This document shows, piece after piece, positions 1 through 14,600 of a stretch of DNA of 64,000 nt. A program made the position numbers and the translations under genes. The stretch lies in assembly GCF_964355755.1 (NCBI RefSeq), contig NC_092670.1:2197001-2261000 (forward strand), in the 5' to 3' direction. The stretch's first letter is position 1; every line of letters begins with the position of its first letter. The notes under the pieces are model-generated. The model saw only the letters and a list, made by a program, of their open reading frames with translations. It did not search any database and was not told the origin of the DNA. This DNA is from Antedon mediterranea. Its lineage: Eukaryota > Echinodermata > Crinoidea > Comatulida > Antedonidae.

Positions 1-27
1 CTATTGTATGATCAGTTACTTTACTTA

Positions 28-208
28 AGCCCTGTCTACACTATCAAACTAGTTTGACAAAACAAGTGTGATGTACCCAAATATGTTAGTGATATACCCA
101 AATATGTTAGTGATATACCAAATATGTCACTGATATGACATCATCATGGCCATATATGGGCACATCACATTTTTTTGTCACATAAAGTTTGATAGTGTAG
201 ACAGAGCT
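28..208. mobile_element. Harbinger-like MITE, copy A
   Basis: Terminal inverted repeats begin AGCCCTGTCTACACTATC on the left and match the right end ending GACAGAGCT. They are flanked by TTA at 25-27 and 209-211. A 3-bp TTA/TAA duplication is typical of PIF/Harbinger elements. There is no coding capacity. Six more copies in the window share the ends and the internal ATATGGGCAC and CACATCACA motifs. Confidence 0.8.
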
Positions 209-211
209 TTA

Positions 212-1551
212 GGTCTACTGTATGTCTCATATTTGGACTTGGCACAATCCTACCATTGTATGGGTGTTGCTTGCTTACAGTTTACAGTAGGCCTATTACT
301 TTTCCAAAGGTACAATGCGAATAACAAAAAAAAACGGAACAAAACAATATTACTGAAGATGGCATGAATTTTTTTTAACTTTTTGATATGGTGCTGTATA
401 TGTACTACTGTATAATATACCTTAACAATTATTGTTATCAATACATTTTGTCTTTTTTTCTATTATAACGTATATTGAGTAAGCCTTGATAATATAAATA
501 AAAACATTTATACAGAACAGAACATTATTTTTACTTGTGAATTTCTTTAACATACTTCAAGTTTCACCAGTCATGAGTCATAGACAACTCATGATTCGAT
601 ATCAACCTTTTCAGTGATGTCATATATCTTGCGACCAATCCCCTTCCACGTTTTGGAGGCTATACTAGCCCTTGGGAAGATGTTGCATACTGGTGTTTAT
701 AAACCATTTGATGTGCCAAAGACTTTTTTTTAAAGCCACCAGTTAGAAAGATTTTACTTGTCTGTCATTTTCCAAAAATGATCCTGTTATTCTTGAATAT
801 GAAACACAAAATGTATTTGAATTCATATTATTTATTTTACCTACTGTACCTCTGAACACATTTACTTTACTTTTGGACTTGTTTTATGTTTAGAATTTTA
901 AAGCCTGATGCCTACCGTACCTATCAGTTAGTGCTGTAGTGTAATTTTTCTTATGAGCTTTTTAAAATATATTTTAATGACATAAAATTACCTAAAATTT
1001 TTTGTTGTTTTTGTTTTTTTCTTTTATTGAACTAACATTTTTCTTTGGTGTTAAAATAAAACCAGGTAAAAATTTGGTAAAAAAATAACCAGATGAATCG
1101 CAACCAACATACAAAAATACAATAGCGCCCTCTCTAATTCAATCACTTATCGATCGAAGCCTAGCAACAGTTTCCATGTAGAAACGCTACACAATACGGC
1201 CATTTTGAAAGGAGAGAGCAGACGATCTGAAACTCCGACAAGTGTCAAACAGAAAAGAATTTATTTATGCCATCTTAGAGGGTACCAAAATCAAAGAAGA
1301 GTATAGATGGCTAATGCTTTAACTAAGACTGTTCTAAGGACCCTTGCCAAATGATTTCAGTAAAGTTATATTTACTTTTTATAGTTGAATTGTTTATGGT
1401 TGTCTGCAACTTGCCATTCGCTCTCACGATAATTGATTGAGTTGAAGAGCGCGCGAGAAACAGAGCAGGGTAGTCTCTAGTAGGCTAGTTTCTAGGGCCT
1501 AGCAAAGATAGGCCTATAACACTATTTGTATTAAACTTTACTTAAGCAATT
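212..1551. other. 5' flank and probable 5' UTR of the dynein gene
   Basis: AT-rich DNA with no open reading frame of note up to about 1.1 kb. GC rises over 1110-1500, which holds the X-box candidate and presumably the transcription start. I cannot place the start site or any 5'-UTR intron by eye. Confidence 0.5.
1156..1168 (+). promoter_or_regulatory. RFX X-box candidate upstream of the dynein gene
   Basis: GAAGCCTAGCAAC fits the X-box consensus GTNRCC-N-RGYAAC with one mismatch (A for T at position 2). It lies about 390 bp before the ATG. RFX factors are known activators of motile-cilium genes, so position and target agree. A CGGCCATTTTG string at about 1197-1207 resembles a YY1 site and could mark the core promoter. 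Neither was tested. Confidence 0.45.
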
Positions 1552-4500
1552 ATGGCAGACTCTGGTGATGCACGGTTAGACTTTATTGCAGAATATATTT
1601 TAAAATGTTATAAACTGAAACCAGACAAATGGGCAAAATGTATCGGTGTGGAAGAACAGAAAATTCTGATGATGGAATTCTTGGAAAAGGCAGAACACCA
1701 ACAACTCATTATCACAATGAACTCTGCGGGATTACTGACACCAGCCTATGAATTTCCAGCAGCATTAAAACAAACCAAAGCAATATATTTTATCAAGAAA
1801 GGGAAAGAAAATGTTTCGAAAGATAACATTTCCAATTCTCTTGTTTATGGAGACCTTTCGTATTCACCTTTGGAACAACTTTCAGCACTTGTTGATGAGG
1901 TACGTTCAAATAATATATTAAAAAAGTTTTTAATGTTACCAATAATATTACATTTAAAAAAAATGTTTTCAACAACGTTACATTTTTAATAATAATAAAT
2001 GCTTCTTAAATTAATTTTTATTTTACTAGGTTTTGGTTCCCTTACTATCAAATCCACGGAACCATGATTCGTGGCCGAATGTTGTCTCGCAAGACGTCCT
2101 GAGACATGTACACAATCTCAAAAGTAATGTTTACGTGGTTGCAGGTCAAGTTAAAGGCAAGACACTGCTGCCGTTACCTGTAGGCTCCGAGAAAGTTGAG
2201 GCCAATTCAGAAGCTGAAGAGAAGTAAATTATCAGTATTTTTTATGTTTTATTCTATTTATTCCATAGCATTACAATCTACTAATGCTATGTACACAAAA
2301 TATAAAACATTTTTTTTAATAGTAATTTAAAACTATTTAGTTAATTTCTACCACTTTATCTTCCAGGAGTGAATCAATTGATCGTGGCTTAGTCCACTCT
2401 ATTGAATCTGTCATTATCGACTGGACTCACCAGATAAGAGATGTCTTAAAACGAGACTCAGCACAGCCACTTCTTGAAGGATTCAATCCTGGACCTCATG
2501 TCGAAGTTCAATTCTGGAAAGCAAAATGTGAAAATCTAGATTGCATCTTCCAACAGGTTTGCTACTTTTTTATTGCTTTCAAAGGTCAAAGTTTAGAAAT
2601 TATTCTAGGCCATCTTGAAGTTGAAATAATAATTGAAAAATAATGAGATGTCGAACACAGTCACAGTCTCAAAATAATATTCACCATTTTGTCAGTGATT
2701 GAAGCACCTTCTTTTTTCCCCATTAATTAAAACTATTATATATCACAATTATTTGCCTATAATATTTCAGCTTAGAGATCCAAAAGTCCGCAAAATGAAA
2801 GAACTTCTGGAAAGGACAAACAGTAGTTACTTGCCTACTTTCAAAAACATTGAACGAGATGTAGAAGCTGGTGAGTATCCATTCGTTTCAAAACTAACAA
2901 AATATAGAAGGTTAGATTTTTAAATATGCTTTTTTCAAATATTTGAAAATGCATCATGAACCTAAAAAGATTAAACAGATTATATATTTTTTCCTGATAT
3001 ACACACACTATATTTAGAAATTAGAGTGGTCTCTGGGCATTCTCATTTATATATCATAATCAAACTTGTATTCATTTAAATTGTAAAGCATTGACGGAAG
3101 CTCAAGACATCACAACACATCTGAAGCCATTACTGCGCCACATTGACGGCTTTGAAGAGGTGGACTTTCCAGAACTTCCAGAAAGATTGCCGGCTCTTAT
3201 GCACACCATATGCCTGATCTGGAGTCACTCTGAATACTACAACACACCTCCCAGGATCATTGTTCTCTTCCAAGAACTCTGCAATTCACTTATTAATCAG
3301 GTGAGCTGGGAATTATCTTGACAAATTTTGTTTAAGGGCGTTGTGGAAGGAAGGGAGCCTGCTTGGAAAACATAATAAAAAAGTTATGTATTTGTCAATT
3401 GTATGACCAACTATACAACCCCTGGGAAAGGTGCGCCATAGATGCGTCATTTACAAATAATTATTGACGCACGAGTGCGAAAAAAAACCCCTAGATGGTA
3501 CATCACATCAATGAACAATGAATGAATGAATGAACAACACTGTCCGTCACTTTTCCACCCACCATATCATGAACAACATAGTCATTGTGCATCAAAATGG
3601 GTGCGTCATGGTCACCTAAAGGTAAGTCAATTTTTTGACACAGCGGTAAGTCATGGTGTTCATATGGTGACGCACATTGGACAAATGACTCACCTCTCCC
3701 AGGGGTAGTGTAGTGGATCATGAAATTTACATTAAGCTAGTGTTGGAATTGTGTCACAGAAATATATGAGCTGTGGCCTAGCTTTTGGACAGTGTGGACA
3801 AAAACTGAAAGATAGGAAGCAAAATATTAAAATCAAAAGAGATTTCCTAGTTTGTATCCTAGCTTGAACAAGTATGAGAAGCAATGTGAATAATGGTGGG
3901 GAAAAGAATACAAAATGCCCATAACTCTTAAATAATGTGTTGGGTTTTTAAAAGTAATCATTCTCTTCAACAGTGCCGCAACTACCTGGATCCTGGTGAG
4001 ATCTTTAAGATGGAAGCAGAAGAAGCTCTTGAGAAGACTCGATCTGCTGTCAGTGTCTTGAGATGCTTCCGTGACCTTTATGAAGAACATCGCAATAAGC
4101 TGAAGGACTACTTTAAGGATGGCAAGGAACCAAGATTGTGGGAGTTTGCATCAAATATGGTGTTCACACGTATGGATGCGTTCATCGATAGACTTGACAC
4201 ACTTCAGGTAAAAACATTACTGTACTGTACAATAACCCTTAACATTTTTATGAGCCTAGGCAGTGTTGTTTATTGACAATGCCAGAGCTAGGATTTGAAC
4301 CTACACCCTGGGATTGCTAAGCAAGCATGTTAACCACCAGTGCCAATACTGTAATGCAAACGTTTGTATTAAGCTCTGTCTACACTATCAAACTTTATGT
4401 TGAATCAAATGTGATGTGCCCATATATGGACATGATGATGTCATATCACTACCATATTTAAGCATACCAGTACCATATTTGAGCACATCACACTTTTTGA

Positions 4501-5663
4501 TTGTAATTGCTTACAGAAACTTTTTGAGACAACAGTTGAATTCAGCAAACTTGAAAAGACTGAGATGGGTGGAATGAAAGGAAAGATGCTGGGAAGCATG
4601 GTGGAGAAAGTACATGAGGAATTCCAGGAGTATGTGAAAGTATTCGCAGAGCGACCATATGATGGCCTAGACCCACATTGTCAGGTAATAAGAATCATGT
4701 CTTTGTTGCTATTGTATCATTTTCTTCCTAATCACTATCATATCATTATCATCACTATCAATACAGGAATGAATGCACTCCGCACAGCATTTATTGTCAA
4801 ATATATAACAATATTTATAACTTGTAAAAAAAAAATATAAATATAAAAAAAGCATAAAAAAACACGATAATAAAAAAAGCATCAAAATATTCAAAAGCAT
4901 ACAGGCAAAACAGAAAATCCTATAAAAATTGCCATGAAGTCTACAATGAGACACAGTTTATCATTATACTAATTTTATCTAGATATTTAGCTGTTATATA
5001 GAGTTATGGAGTTCGGAATAAATGACTTTCTATATCTACCAGTTCAGGTGTAAAGGGATCTAATATGGACTAATGAGGATAGAAATTTGTATTTCAAAAA
5101 TATGGGATGCGACTACCACTAATTAGGTATTTTCTAATTAATTATTTTGGGGTTTTCCAGGAATTTGTTGATGATTACAGTATCTTTGAAAACCAAGTTT
5201 ATGATTTGGATCGAAGACTGGGATCAATCCTTTGCCAAGGCTTTGATGACTGTTCTGGATTGGAGTCTACTTTCAAGGTATGTTTGGATGGTTTTCCTGG
5301 ATTAGAGTCTATTTTGTGTTTATGATATTTTTATTTAAAGATATGTTTTGATATCTTTTTTTGTGAAATAATTTATTATATATTGTTTGTATAGATGCTT
5401 GACTGCTATGGTCCCATTCTGGATCGACCTGTCATCTGTGAAGACTTTGAGCACAAGTATCCCATAATCCTAAAGATGTACAACGAAGAATTAGACAAGT
5501 CAAAGGTCATCTACGATAACCAAATGAGGTCGTGTGAGACATCGGAGAACAAGCCACCACTACATAAGAACCTGCCAGAAGTAGCTGGTGCATTGAAGTG
5601 GGCGAAAGAACTGAGAATGAGACTTGAGAAACCAATGGCTAGCTTCAAACACATAGAACACCC
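1552..5663 (+). CDS. Dynein heavy chain exons 1-9: N-terminal tail (residues 1-610)
   Basis: Exons: 1552-1899, 2030-2223, 2367-2556, 2771-2870, 3089-3300, 3974-4207, 4517-4684, 5161-5277, 5395-5663. This is the start of the DHC_N1 tail, which in the family binds intermediate chains and neighbouring heavy chains at the arm base. Seen: [20 protein letters not shown] and [15 protein letters not shown], both close to the sea urchin beta chain. Exon 2 ends in phase 2, exon 4 in phase 1, exon 9 in phase 2 and the rest in phase 0. The 3' edge of exon 8 is partly repeated in the following intron (see findings). Confidence 0.93.
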
Positions 5664-8600
5664 GTAAGTATGAATAAATGGTATTCAAGTATTTATGTTA
5701 GCATGCAAGCCTACTCCCACGATTTTTTTTTCATACTGTACATAATTGTTATTCTAGATATAGAAAAGTGTGTCGTGCCTTTTAAAAAAAAATTGTTTGT
5801 CCTTTATTTTGTTTATGTAAATATTGTTTTACAATAGTATCTAATTTTCATTACAATGTTTAGTAATAATCATTAGGCACAATAAGAAAGAGAGATAGAA
5901 ATGAGAAGAAATTACAGAAAATGTGTGTATCAAGCATTACATATTCCTTTATCCTATTATAAATTGTAAAAAAGAGATTCCACTTTCTCAAAATTTGAAA
6001 TTACAAATGCTATGTATCAATTTTCCGTTATGTATGTTCCTGACTCACTACATCCGCAACAGATCTGGTTTAAGAAGGTAAAATTAAGCAAAATTTGTTT
6101 AATAGTTTCTTTTTTTTCACAATGTTGTAATTTTAATACTTCTTTTCAACCACCTTAACAATATTACAGTTTATAACATTTTTGTTTTTCTTTAATTTAA
6201 CAAGTTTTATTTTTTCAATTTAATTGGTTTAATTTTTTTTTTATTTGCATCTGTGGTTTGGTTAAAATAAAATAATTGTTATAATAATATAGAAAAACAC
6301 TGTATAGCCTTTGATTTTAGTTATACTGTAGTTTACTACATGGATTGGTTCAATACTTGCCCATTTTCTACATTCCCATTTGTACCACTTGCCCATTTTC
6401 TACATTCTCATTTGTACCACTTGCCCATTTTCTACATTCCCATTTGTACCACTTGCCCATTTTCTACATTCCTATTTGTACCACTTGCCCATTTTCTACA
6501 TTCCCATTTGTACCACTTGCCCATTTTCTACATTCCCATTTGTACCACTTGCCCATTTTCTACATTCCCATTTGTACCACTTGCCCATTTTCTACATTCC
6601 CATTTGTACCACTTGCCCATTTTCTACATTCCCATTTGTACCACTTGCCCATTTTGTACATTCCCATTTGTACCACTTGCCCATTTTGTACATTCACATT
6701 TGTACCACTTGCCCATTTTGTACATTCCCATTTGTACCACTTGCCCATTTTCTACATTCCCATTTGTACCACTTGCCCATTTTCTACATTCCTATTTGTA
6801 CCACTTGCCCATTTTCTACATTCCCATTTGTACCACTTGCCCATTTTCTACATTCCCATTTTGTACAATCAATCTTGGCTATGCAATTTCTGATTTGAGT
6901 ATTCTAACGATAATGTGTAGGCAAGTAAATATACAACTGTTACTAGCCCAGTGGATTACTGTAGCAAAATATAAAATTCCTAGTCTGTTCTGATAAATAA
7001 ACAGTATCACTTTTTTGGTTTTAAATGTTACTAAAATGTTTTTATAATCATGTTTTATGTTAAAATGTTTTTATTTATACACTTACACTTATAATATGTA
7101 ATACAGGAAAATTGTCCTGAAAAATTGAATGTACCTGTAATGTTCAATGTAACCACATAACAGACATTTTGTTCATGCTCATTTGCATATTTAAATTGGT
7201 AATTTCCTAAGCTATTACAGCAATAAGCACTTAGATTTGTGAGTATGAGTGGACATAAAACAACTTTATTTTTGAAATTGTAAAGTAATTTATAAACCTA
7301 TGTGGCTTTTACTTAGTGGTACAATAAAACATAGCATAAAACAACAGCATAAAAAAATCACTTTGTTTATTTATGCTATATTTTTCCAGTACTGACCTAG
7401 CAACTCCTGTACTATAAAAAAGTACTATTTAACGATCGTTGAATAGTGCGTACTATTGCACGCCATGTGACCCACATTCGTCCAATCAAATGACAGGAAT
7501 TTATATAGGTGTTATATAATATCAGTATAATTTTCTTTTTCATAGAGTTATGCAAACAGAAGATGCTGCAACAATATTTAACAAGTATGAAGAAATGATG
7601 GAACTTTTAGGAAAGTAAGTGTTAAAATGTGTTTGTATCTCTGATCAAAGCTGATCCTACTAAACTCCACATCAGTGCTATACCAGATAAAAATAGTCTT
7701 AAGAATGTGGCCTTGAACAATGTTTATATTGTTAATTTCTCAGGTATGAAGTAAAAGTTTATGAGAGCTGGACAGCAGACGTTGATGATGTATGCTCTGT
7801 AAATCTCAACCAACCATTAGTTGTACGCAACAAAGAAACAAACTTAATTTCAGTGAACTTTGACCCTAAACTTGTTGCTGTTCTTCGCGAAGTAAAATAT
7901 CTTACAATTCGCGAGGAAGAAAAGATTCCAGATAGTGCTGCGGTTATCTACGCCAAACACGAGACACTTCGCCAATACAATGCAAACCTAGACTTGACGG
8001 TGCAATGGTATAATAAAGTTAGGGAAACTGTGCTGGAAGTAGAATTTCCTCTTATTGAAAGTCAGCTTGCCGAAATTGACACTCAACTCGAGAAGGCTGA
8101 AAACTCGTTGAACTGGAACCAAGAAGAAGTGTGGGAGTACATCCAGAAGACTAGAGATCATGTACAAGATTTAGAGAAGAGGGTGCAGAAATCAAAAGAC
8201 AATATTGAAAGTATTAAAAAGATCATGGAGGAATGGAGTAAAGTGGCGTTGTTTGAAAGAAAAGAGAATAAAACAGATTCTTTATTATCATTAGAAGATA
8301 GAGAGTCTAAGATCACTAAGAGATACAATGAGATTACTGTTGCTGGAGAGAAGATTCATGCCCTGGTCAAGGTAAGATTTGTTACTGATGAAAGTGTAAT
8401 TTAAGTTTGTTTTGTCGTTAGTCAGACTAAAATGACATGAGTTTTGTCTTTTAATAGTAATAATAATTGTCTTTAATTGTATAGCGCTTAACCAAATAGA
8501 TTTTCTCTAAAGCGCTACGACCACAAGGCTCGAACTAGAAGAATCATAGTGACACCTTTGAATATAGGCATTTGTGCCTTATTTTGTTATGCTCCACCGA

Positions 8601-11600
8601 CAAATACATCACCTCATTGTCAACTTCATCACAGGTTACATAATGCAATAAAGTGAATAAATTGAATATCCCATACCCACCAACCTACCAAAAAGGTCTC
8701 AACTTGAATCAAGACCACCATAATACAATAAAGTGAATAAATTAAATTATAAATTGAATATCCCATACCCACCAACCTACCATTGAATATCCCATACCCA
8801 CCAACCTACCATTGAATATCCCATACCCACCAACCTACTGTACCATTGAATATCCCATACCCACCAACCTACCATTGAATATCCCATACCCACCAACCTT
8901 CCATTGAATATCCCATACCCACCAACCTACCATTGAATATCCCATACCCACCAACCTACCATTGAATGTCCCATACCCACCAACCTACCAAAAAGGTCTC
9001 AACTTTTTTAAAGCCAATAAAATCAACAAGGTTTTTTTTCTTATTACCAGTTTTAAGTCTTACATGTAAAATATCTTTTTTATTAGGAAAATCTTGATCT
9101 GTTCAAAGCTGATGCATCATCAGACATTTGGAAGGCATACGTTGATTTCCTCGATGACATGGTAGTAGACGGCTTCTTCAACTGCATCCACTGTAGTCTG
9201 AACTTCCTTCTGGAAAACACCAACACCAAGAGTCTGGCACCACTCTTTGAAGCACGCCTTGAGCTGCAGGTCCCAGACATGGTCTTCCAGCCATCGCTGG
9301 ATTATGGCATCGCTGATGGCTTCTATGATCTTGTAGAGATGCTTGTCAGTGATATCTACAAGATGGCATCTCTTGTCAAGAGATTGGCAGAGCATAGTGG
9401 TTCTGAACATTACCAGGTCTGTATCAAAAGAATTTTTTTCTCAATTTTAAACTTTGTTTTGTCAATTTCTCAATCAATCAATTTCTATTTATTCAACTCA
9501 TAAACAAACAAAACGCATAACAAAAAAAAGAGTAAAACAAATTTTTAAAAGATAAAAGGGACCTCCAAGAAACCCTAAATGGCTTATGATAGGAAGGCCC
9601 ACTAAAAACTAGTTACATTAACATACTGTAAATATATAAAATAAATAGATGAATATTGTTAAGGAATCCAATTGCCATCTCAAATATGAAATAATGTTAT
9701 TTACATAGATAAATAGAATGGCACAATGCAAAATATTTTGCTTCTTCCTAATTGCTTTTATGATCTCTTGTATTCTTATTAAACTTTGGTCCTTTTGATT
9801 TGCAGACTGATTTGGAAGACATGATGGAACTGTCAGACATGCGTCAAGAGATGATGGACAGGGTGCAGACAATCATGAACAAAGCTCAAGAATACCGCAA
9901 TTCCTTTGACAGCTACGCATATCTGTGGGTTGACGACCGGCAAGAATTCATGCGTCAGTTCCTCCTTTACAATCATGTACTCACCACAGAAGAGATTGAA
10001 GCACACGCTGAAGATGGCGTTCCAGAATGCCCGCCAACTTTAGAACAATTCAAGGAACAGGTATTTTAAATTTTGTTTAATCCTTTAGTTGAATTTTTTT
10101 CCGTTTAACAGACCTTATGGGTATTTAAGTGAAGTAAAGCTATTGTGTGCTCCCTTCCATCATCCATATCTTGTAGGTAATATTTCAAAGAGGTTTAAAA
10201 CCTTTTTAACATTAGAAATCTTAGGAAATTGCTTATAATAAGCTAATAGATTACAATCCCCTAATGCCAACTGCCCCAAATGTTTGATTGTAATTTCTGT
10301 ATCTGTGGCCTTTTGGACTTGACAACTTTAGACAATCTTACAATTATTTAACCTTAATTGCTGTACTTTATTTAGGTTGATACATATGAGAAGATCTATG
10401 GGGAGGTAGATGAGATTGTACCGGTACAGACGTTTGATTGTTGGTTCCGAGTTGATGCCAAACCTTTCAAGCAAGCTCTACTTAACATCGTCAAGAGATG
10501 GAGCTTTATGTTTAAACAACATCTCATTGATCATGTCACAAACAGGTAAAATTAATTGCAATTTTTTTAGATTTAATCCTTTAAATTACATTTAGATTAC
10601 TACTTGTGCTTCTTATACAATTTCTCTATTTCATTTCTCTTAAAATTGGACACTGTTGGAGTGACCCACAATATTTGTTTTTTTATAACTATAACACGAT
10701 TCTGGTTTTGGTCGTAACAGCTAACAACTAATAATTCACTTATCTCAATCTAGCCTGGCTGCCCTTCAAGAGTTTATCAAAGTAGCTGATAGCGGATTAA
10801 CTAAACCAGTAGAAGAAGGAGACTACGATGGCTTAGTAAGTGTAATGGGTCATCTACTAGCGGTCAAAGAACGACAATCATCCACCGACGAGATGTTTGA
10901 GCCTCTCAAGCAGACAATTGAACTACTGAAGACCTATGATCAAGAGATGCCAGATGAGGTTCACCAGCAGCTGCAGGAATTGCCAGAACAGTGGAATAAC
11001 AGTAAAAAGATTGCCATCACAGTCAAGCAGCATGTGGCTCCGTTGCAGGCCAACGAGGTCGCCATTATCAGACGTAAATGCACGTCATTCGATGTAAGAG
11101 TTTTTGAAGTCTTATTTTTTGTAAAGGAACTAACTCCTTATGTGAGGTTTTGCATATAGCAGTGCTACCTAAGTTCAAGATTAAGAATACTTAACATGCA
11201 AACTCCTCGCACATAATTGTTATTGCCTGTATTCCAACACATGACTATTACTATTCCTGCTTAAGATATTTCCTTTAAATTTTGTCATCAAAGTGCAATA
11301 TTTTACCTCTATTTACAGGTCAAACAACATGAATTCAGAGAGAGGTTTAGAAAAGAAGCTCCATTTAGGTTTTCTTTTGAAGAACCATACCCAGCTCTCG
11401 ATAATGTAAGTATTTGTTTACCTATCTACATTTTAACAATTTATAAAACTGATACTATAGTAGTATTTAGTTGATCAGAGAAAGTTATATTTTTTAGAAT
11501 ACTGTATGTCAATAAATTACAGTAAAAATTCATCTTTTGTTGATTAAAATGTTTGCAAATTTAATTTTCTAGTGCCATTATGAAATATTTGAGATGGAAA

Positions 11601-14600
11601 CTCAAATGGCATCATTACAAGCATCTGCTAGTCTGTTTGAGGTCAACGTACCAGACTACAGACAACTGAAGGTCTGCAGAAAAGAAGTGTGCATGCTGAA
11701 GACTCTCTGGGATATGATCATTCTAGTACGTTCCAGTATCGATGACTGGAAGACAACTCTTTGGCAGGAGATCAACGTTGAACAGATGGAAATGGACTGC
11801 AAGAAGTTTGCTAAAGACATCAGGAGTCTTGACAAAGAGATGCGTGCATGGGACGCGTATGGTGGTCTTGATTCAACCGTCAAAAACATGTTGACGTCAC
11901 TACGTGCTGTCAGTGAGTTGCAAAATCCTGCTATCAGGGAACGTCATTGGCAACAGCTGATGCACGCAACTAAGGTAGTTTTTCTTTGCAATTATTTTAC
12001 CTTTAAATCTCATTTCGTATAATTGCTCCTATCCCTATCTCTGTGCCACCAGTGCAATTCATCCATTTTCTTTGCTCAGGCACCAGAGATCTGGAACCAA
12101 TTTCCTCATTCCATCCCCTTTTCAATTCAAATCTCTCCTGAAAACTCACCTTTTTCAATAGTTATTCTTTTCAATAGTTATTCTTTTCATGTTGTGCTGT
12201 GAGACTCGTAAAATGTGCTTTATAAATTTTCGATATTATTATTAGTTCAGAGGTTTTTTTAGGCAGGTTCAACTCGAATGTTGTTTTTATACCAGCTTCA
12301 TTCGCTGTCCAATCCCAGATGTTGTTTCTAATAGGCTCATTATCTTCCAGTAACAAATATTCTGGCGTTGCCTTCGTTGTTTTCATGTATGAATTAATCT
12401 TTATGTATATAGGTAAGATTCCTGATGGATGAGTCCACCACGCTTGCAGATCTACTGGCCCTGAATCTGCATAACTTTGAAGACGAGGTCCGCAACATTG
12501 TGGACAAAGCTGTCAAAGAAATGAGCATGGAGAAGGTTCTTAAAGAACTTGATGTCACTTGGACTCAAATGGAGTTTGAGTATGAAAAACATCCAAGAAC
12601 TGGTATACCAAATCTGAAGTCCAGTGAAGAGTTGATTGAAACCCTTGAAGATAACCAAGTAAGTACTTATGTTACATCTTTTCCATTTAAGTCTTTAATT
12701 AGTACAATATATTACAAAGCTCAAAGCTGTTTGCACATTTCTGTAGATGAACAAACTCAGGTTGAAATATAGAGTCATAATGGCTTGCCTCAATTTCTCT
12801 GGAGTTTATATTTATAAAATAGTTTGTCCATCCTGTAATTGGCAAGATACTCATTTTTATATGCGTATGAAATAATATAAATACGTTGTTAGTGGACCTA
12901 CTATATGGCTATTTGTACAACACATTCAATGCTGTAAATGGAAAGCCTTTGGATAGACCAAAATTTCTAACTTCACAGACAATTTCCTAAACCATTTGGC
13001 TACATACACATCTTACAATCACTTCATACTTCAGGTACAACTTCAAAACTTGATGACGTCCAAGTACATTGCTCACTTCTTGGAAGAAGTCTCCACCTGG
13101 CAGAAAAAGCTCTCCACAGCAGACTCTGTCATCAGCATCTGGTTTGAAGTGCAGAGAACATGGTCACATCTGGAGAGTATCTTCATTGGTTCTGAAGATA
13201 TTCGTAACCAGTTGCCAGAGGATTCCAAGCGTTTTGATGGTATTGATACTGATGTGAAGGTAACTCTCTTTTTTAGTCTCTTGCAATCATTTAATTTTAT
13301 TCTTTTTTAATCTGCTTTTCTTTGTTTAGTTTTCTGTTTAGCTTTTACCAATGTTTTACCTAATCTTTTCTGTCACATTTCAATCTTTTAATTATACAGG
13401 AACTTATGTTTGATGTTGAGAAAACACCAAATGTAGTAGAAGCAACAAATAAACCAGGCCTGTTTGACAAACTGGAGGATATCCAGTCAAGGTAAGATAC
13501 ATATTGTTACAGTCTGTGGTGAGGGTGTAAAAGAAAACAAAAGAAAATGAAGAATGCATTTCTGTCTGGTTCCACAATTGCTAGAGTATAAGAAATAACA
13601 TCAAAGATAGTGCTTGTAATAGTGATTGTGTAAAAAAAGGAGGCAATGAAAATGACAATTTTTATTTATTATTATGATGTTAATATACCTGACATTTTTT
13701 TCAGATTATCATTGTGTGAAAAGGCTTTAGCTGAATATCTTGAAACCAAACGACTAGCGTTTCCACGTTTCTACTTCGTATCATCTGCTGATCTTTTGGA
13801 TATTCTCTCAAACGGAAACAATCCATCTACTGTAAGTGCTATTTCCTTTTGTTTTTAGGATAGACAGTACCCAAAGTCACTCCTTGATGTCATTGTAAGC
13901 TAATTTCCCAATTCACCTGCACTCTTTTTACCCAATAGAAATGTCTGGTACTTGGATTGCTAAGTGAAGCCAAACTTTATCAAAAAAATGTGATGTGCCC
14001 ATACTGTATATATAGACATGATGATGTCATATCACTACCATATTTAAGCATCATTACCATATTTGGGCACATATTTGTCAAACTAGTTTGATAGTGTAGA
14101 CAGGGCTTAAGAATGTCATACTCATATTATACTAAGCTACATTGTTTAATTTTAGGTTCAACGTCACTTGTCCAAACTGTTTGACAACATGGCTAAGCTG
14201 AAGTTTGAGCAAGATGATGAGGGCAACGACACCAAGACTGCTCTTGGAATGTACAGTAAGGAAGGTGAATACGCAGAATTCACTCAACCATGCGAGTGTA
14301 CTGGTCAGGTAAGTGAAAATAAAATCTGTAATAACATACACTATTGCTATCGATAATAAGCTTTTGTTTGCGACGACCGAACTAGGTCAGGTCAATCAAT
14401 CAAAACTGTGTCAAGGTGGAGAGTGAGAAACATTTCCCAATATCCCTGCATGCGATTAATGTATTAACACCACATAGTTGGATTGTCGGTCGACGTAAAC
14501 CAAAAGCCTCCTATTATTTATCTCAGACACCAGATGCTCAATATGAATTTTACTTAACAAAGTTGGTGTGTTCAGACCCAGAACCCTGAATTTAAAAAGT

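Noticed and set aside
1793-1975. Minus-strand frame over the exon 1/intron 1 boundary
   Set aside because: Shadow of exon 1; it crosses the splice donor without its own signals.
6340-6993. Long open frames of 170-217 codons in all three forward frames
   Set aside because: They are produced by the stop-free 32-bp minisatellite inside a dynein intron; no start context, no family, and all frames are equal.
9120-9410. Minus-strand open frame of 96 codons over dynein exon 12
   Set aside because: Antisense shadow of a conserved coding exon. The same holds for minus-strand frames over exons 17, 29, 30, 43 and 50.
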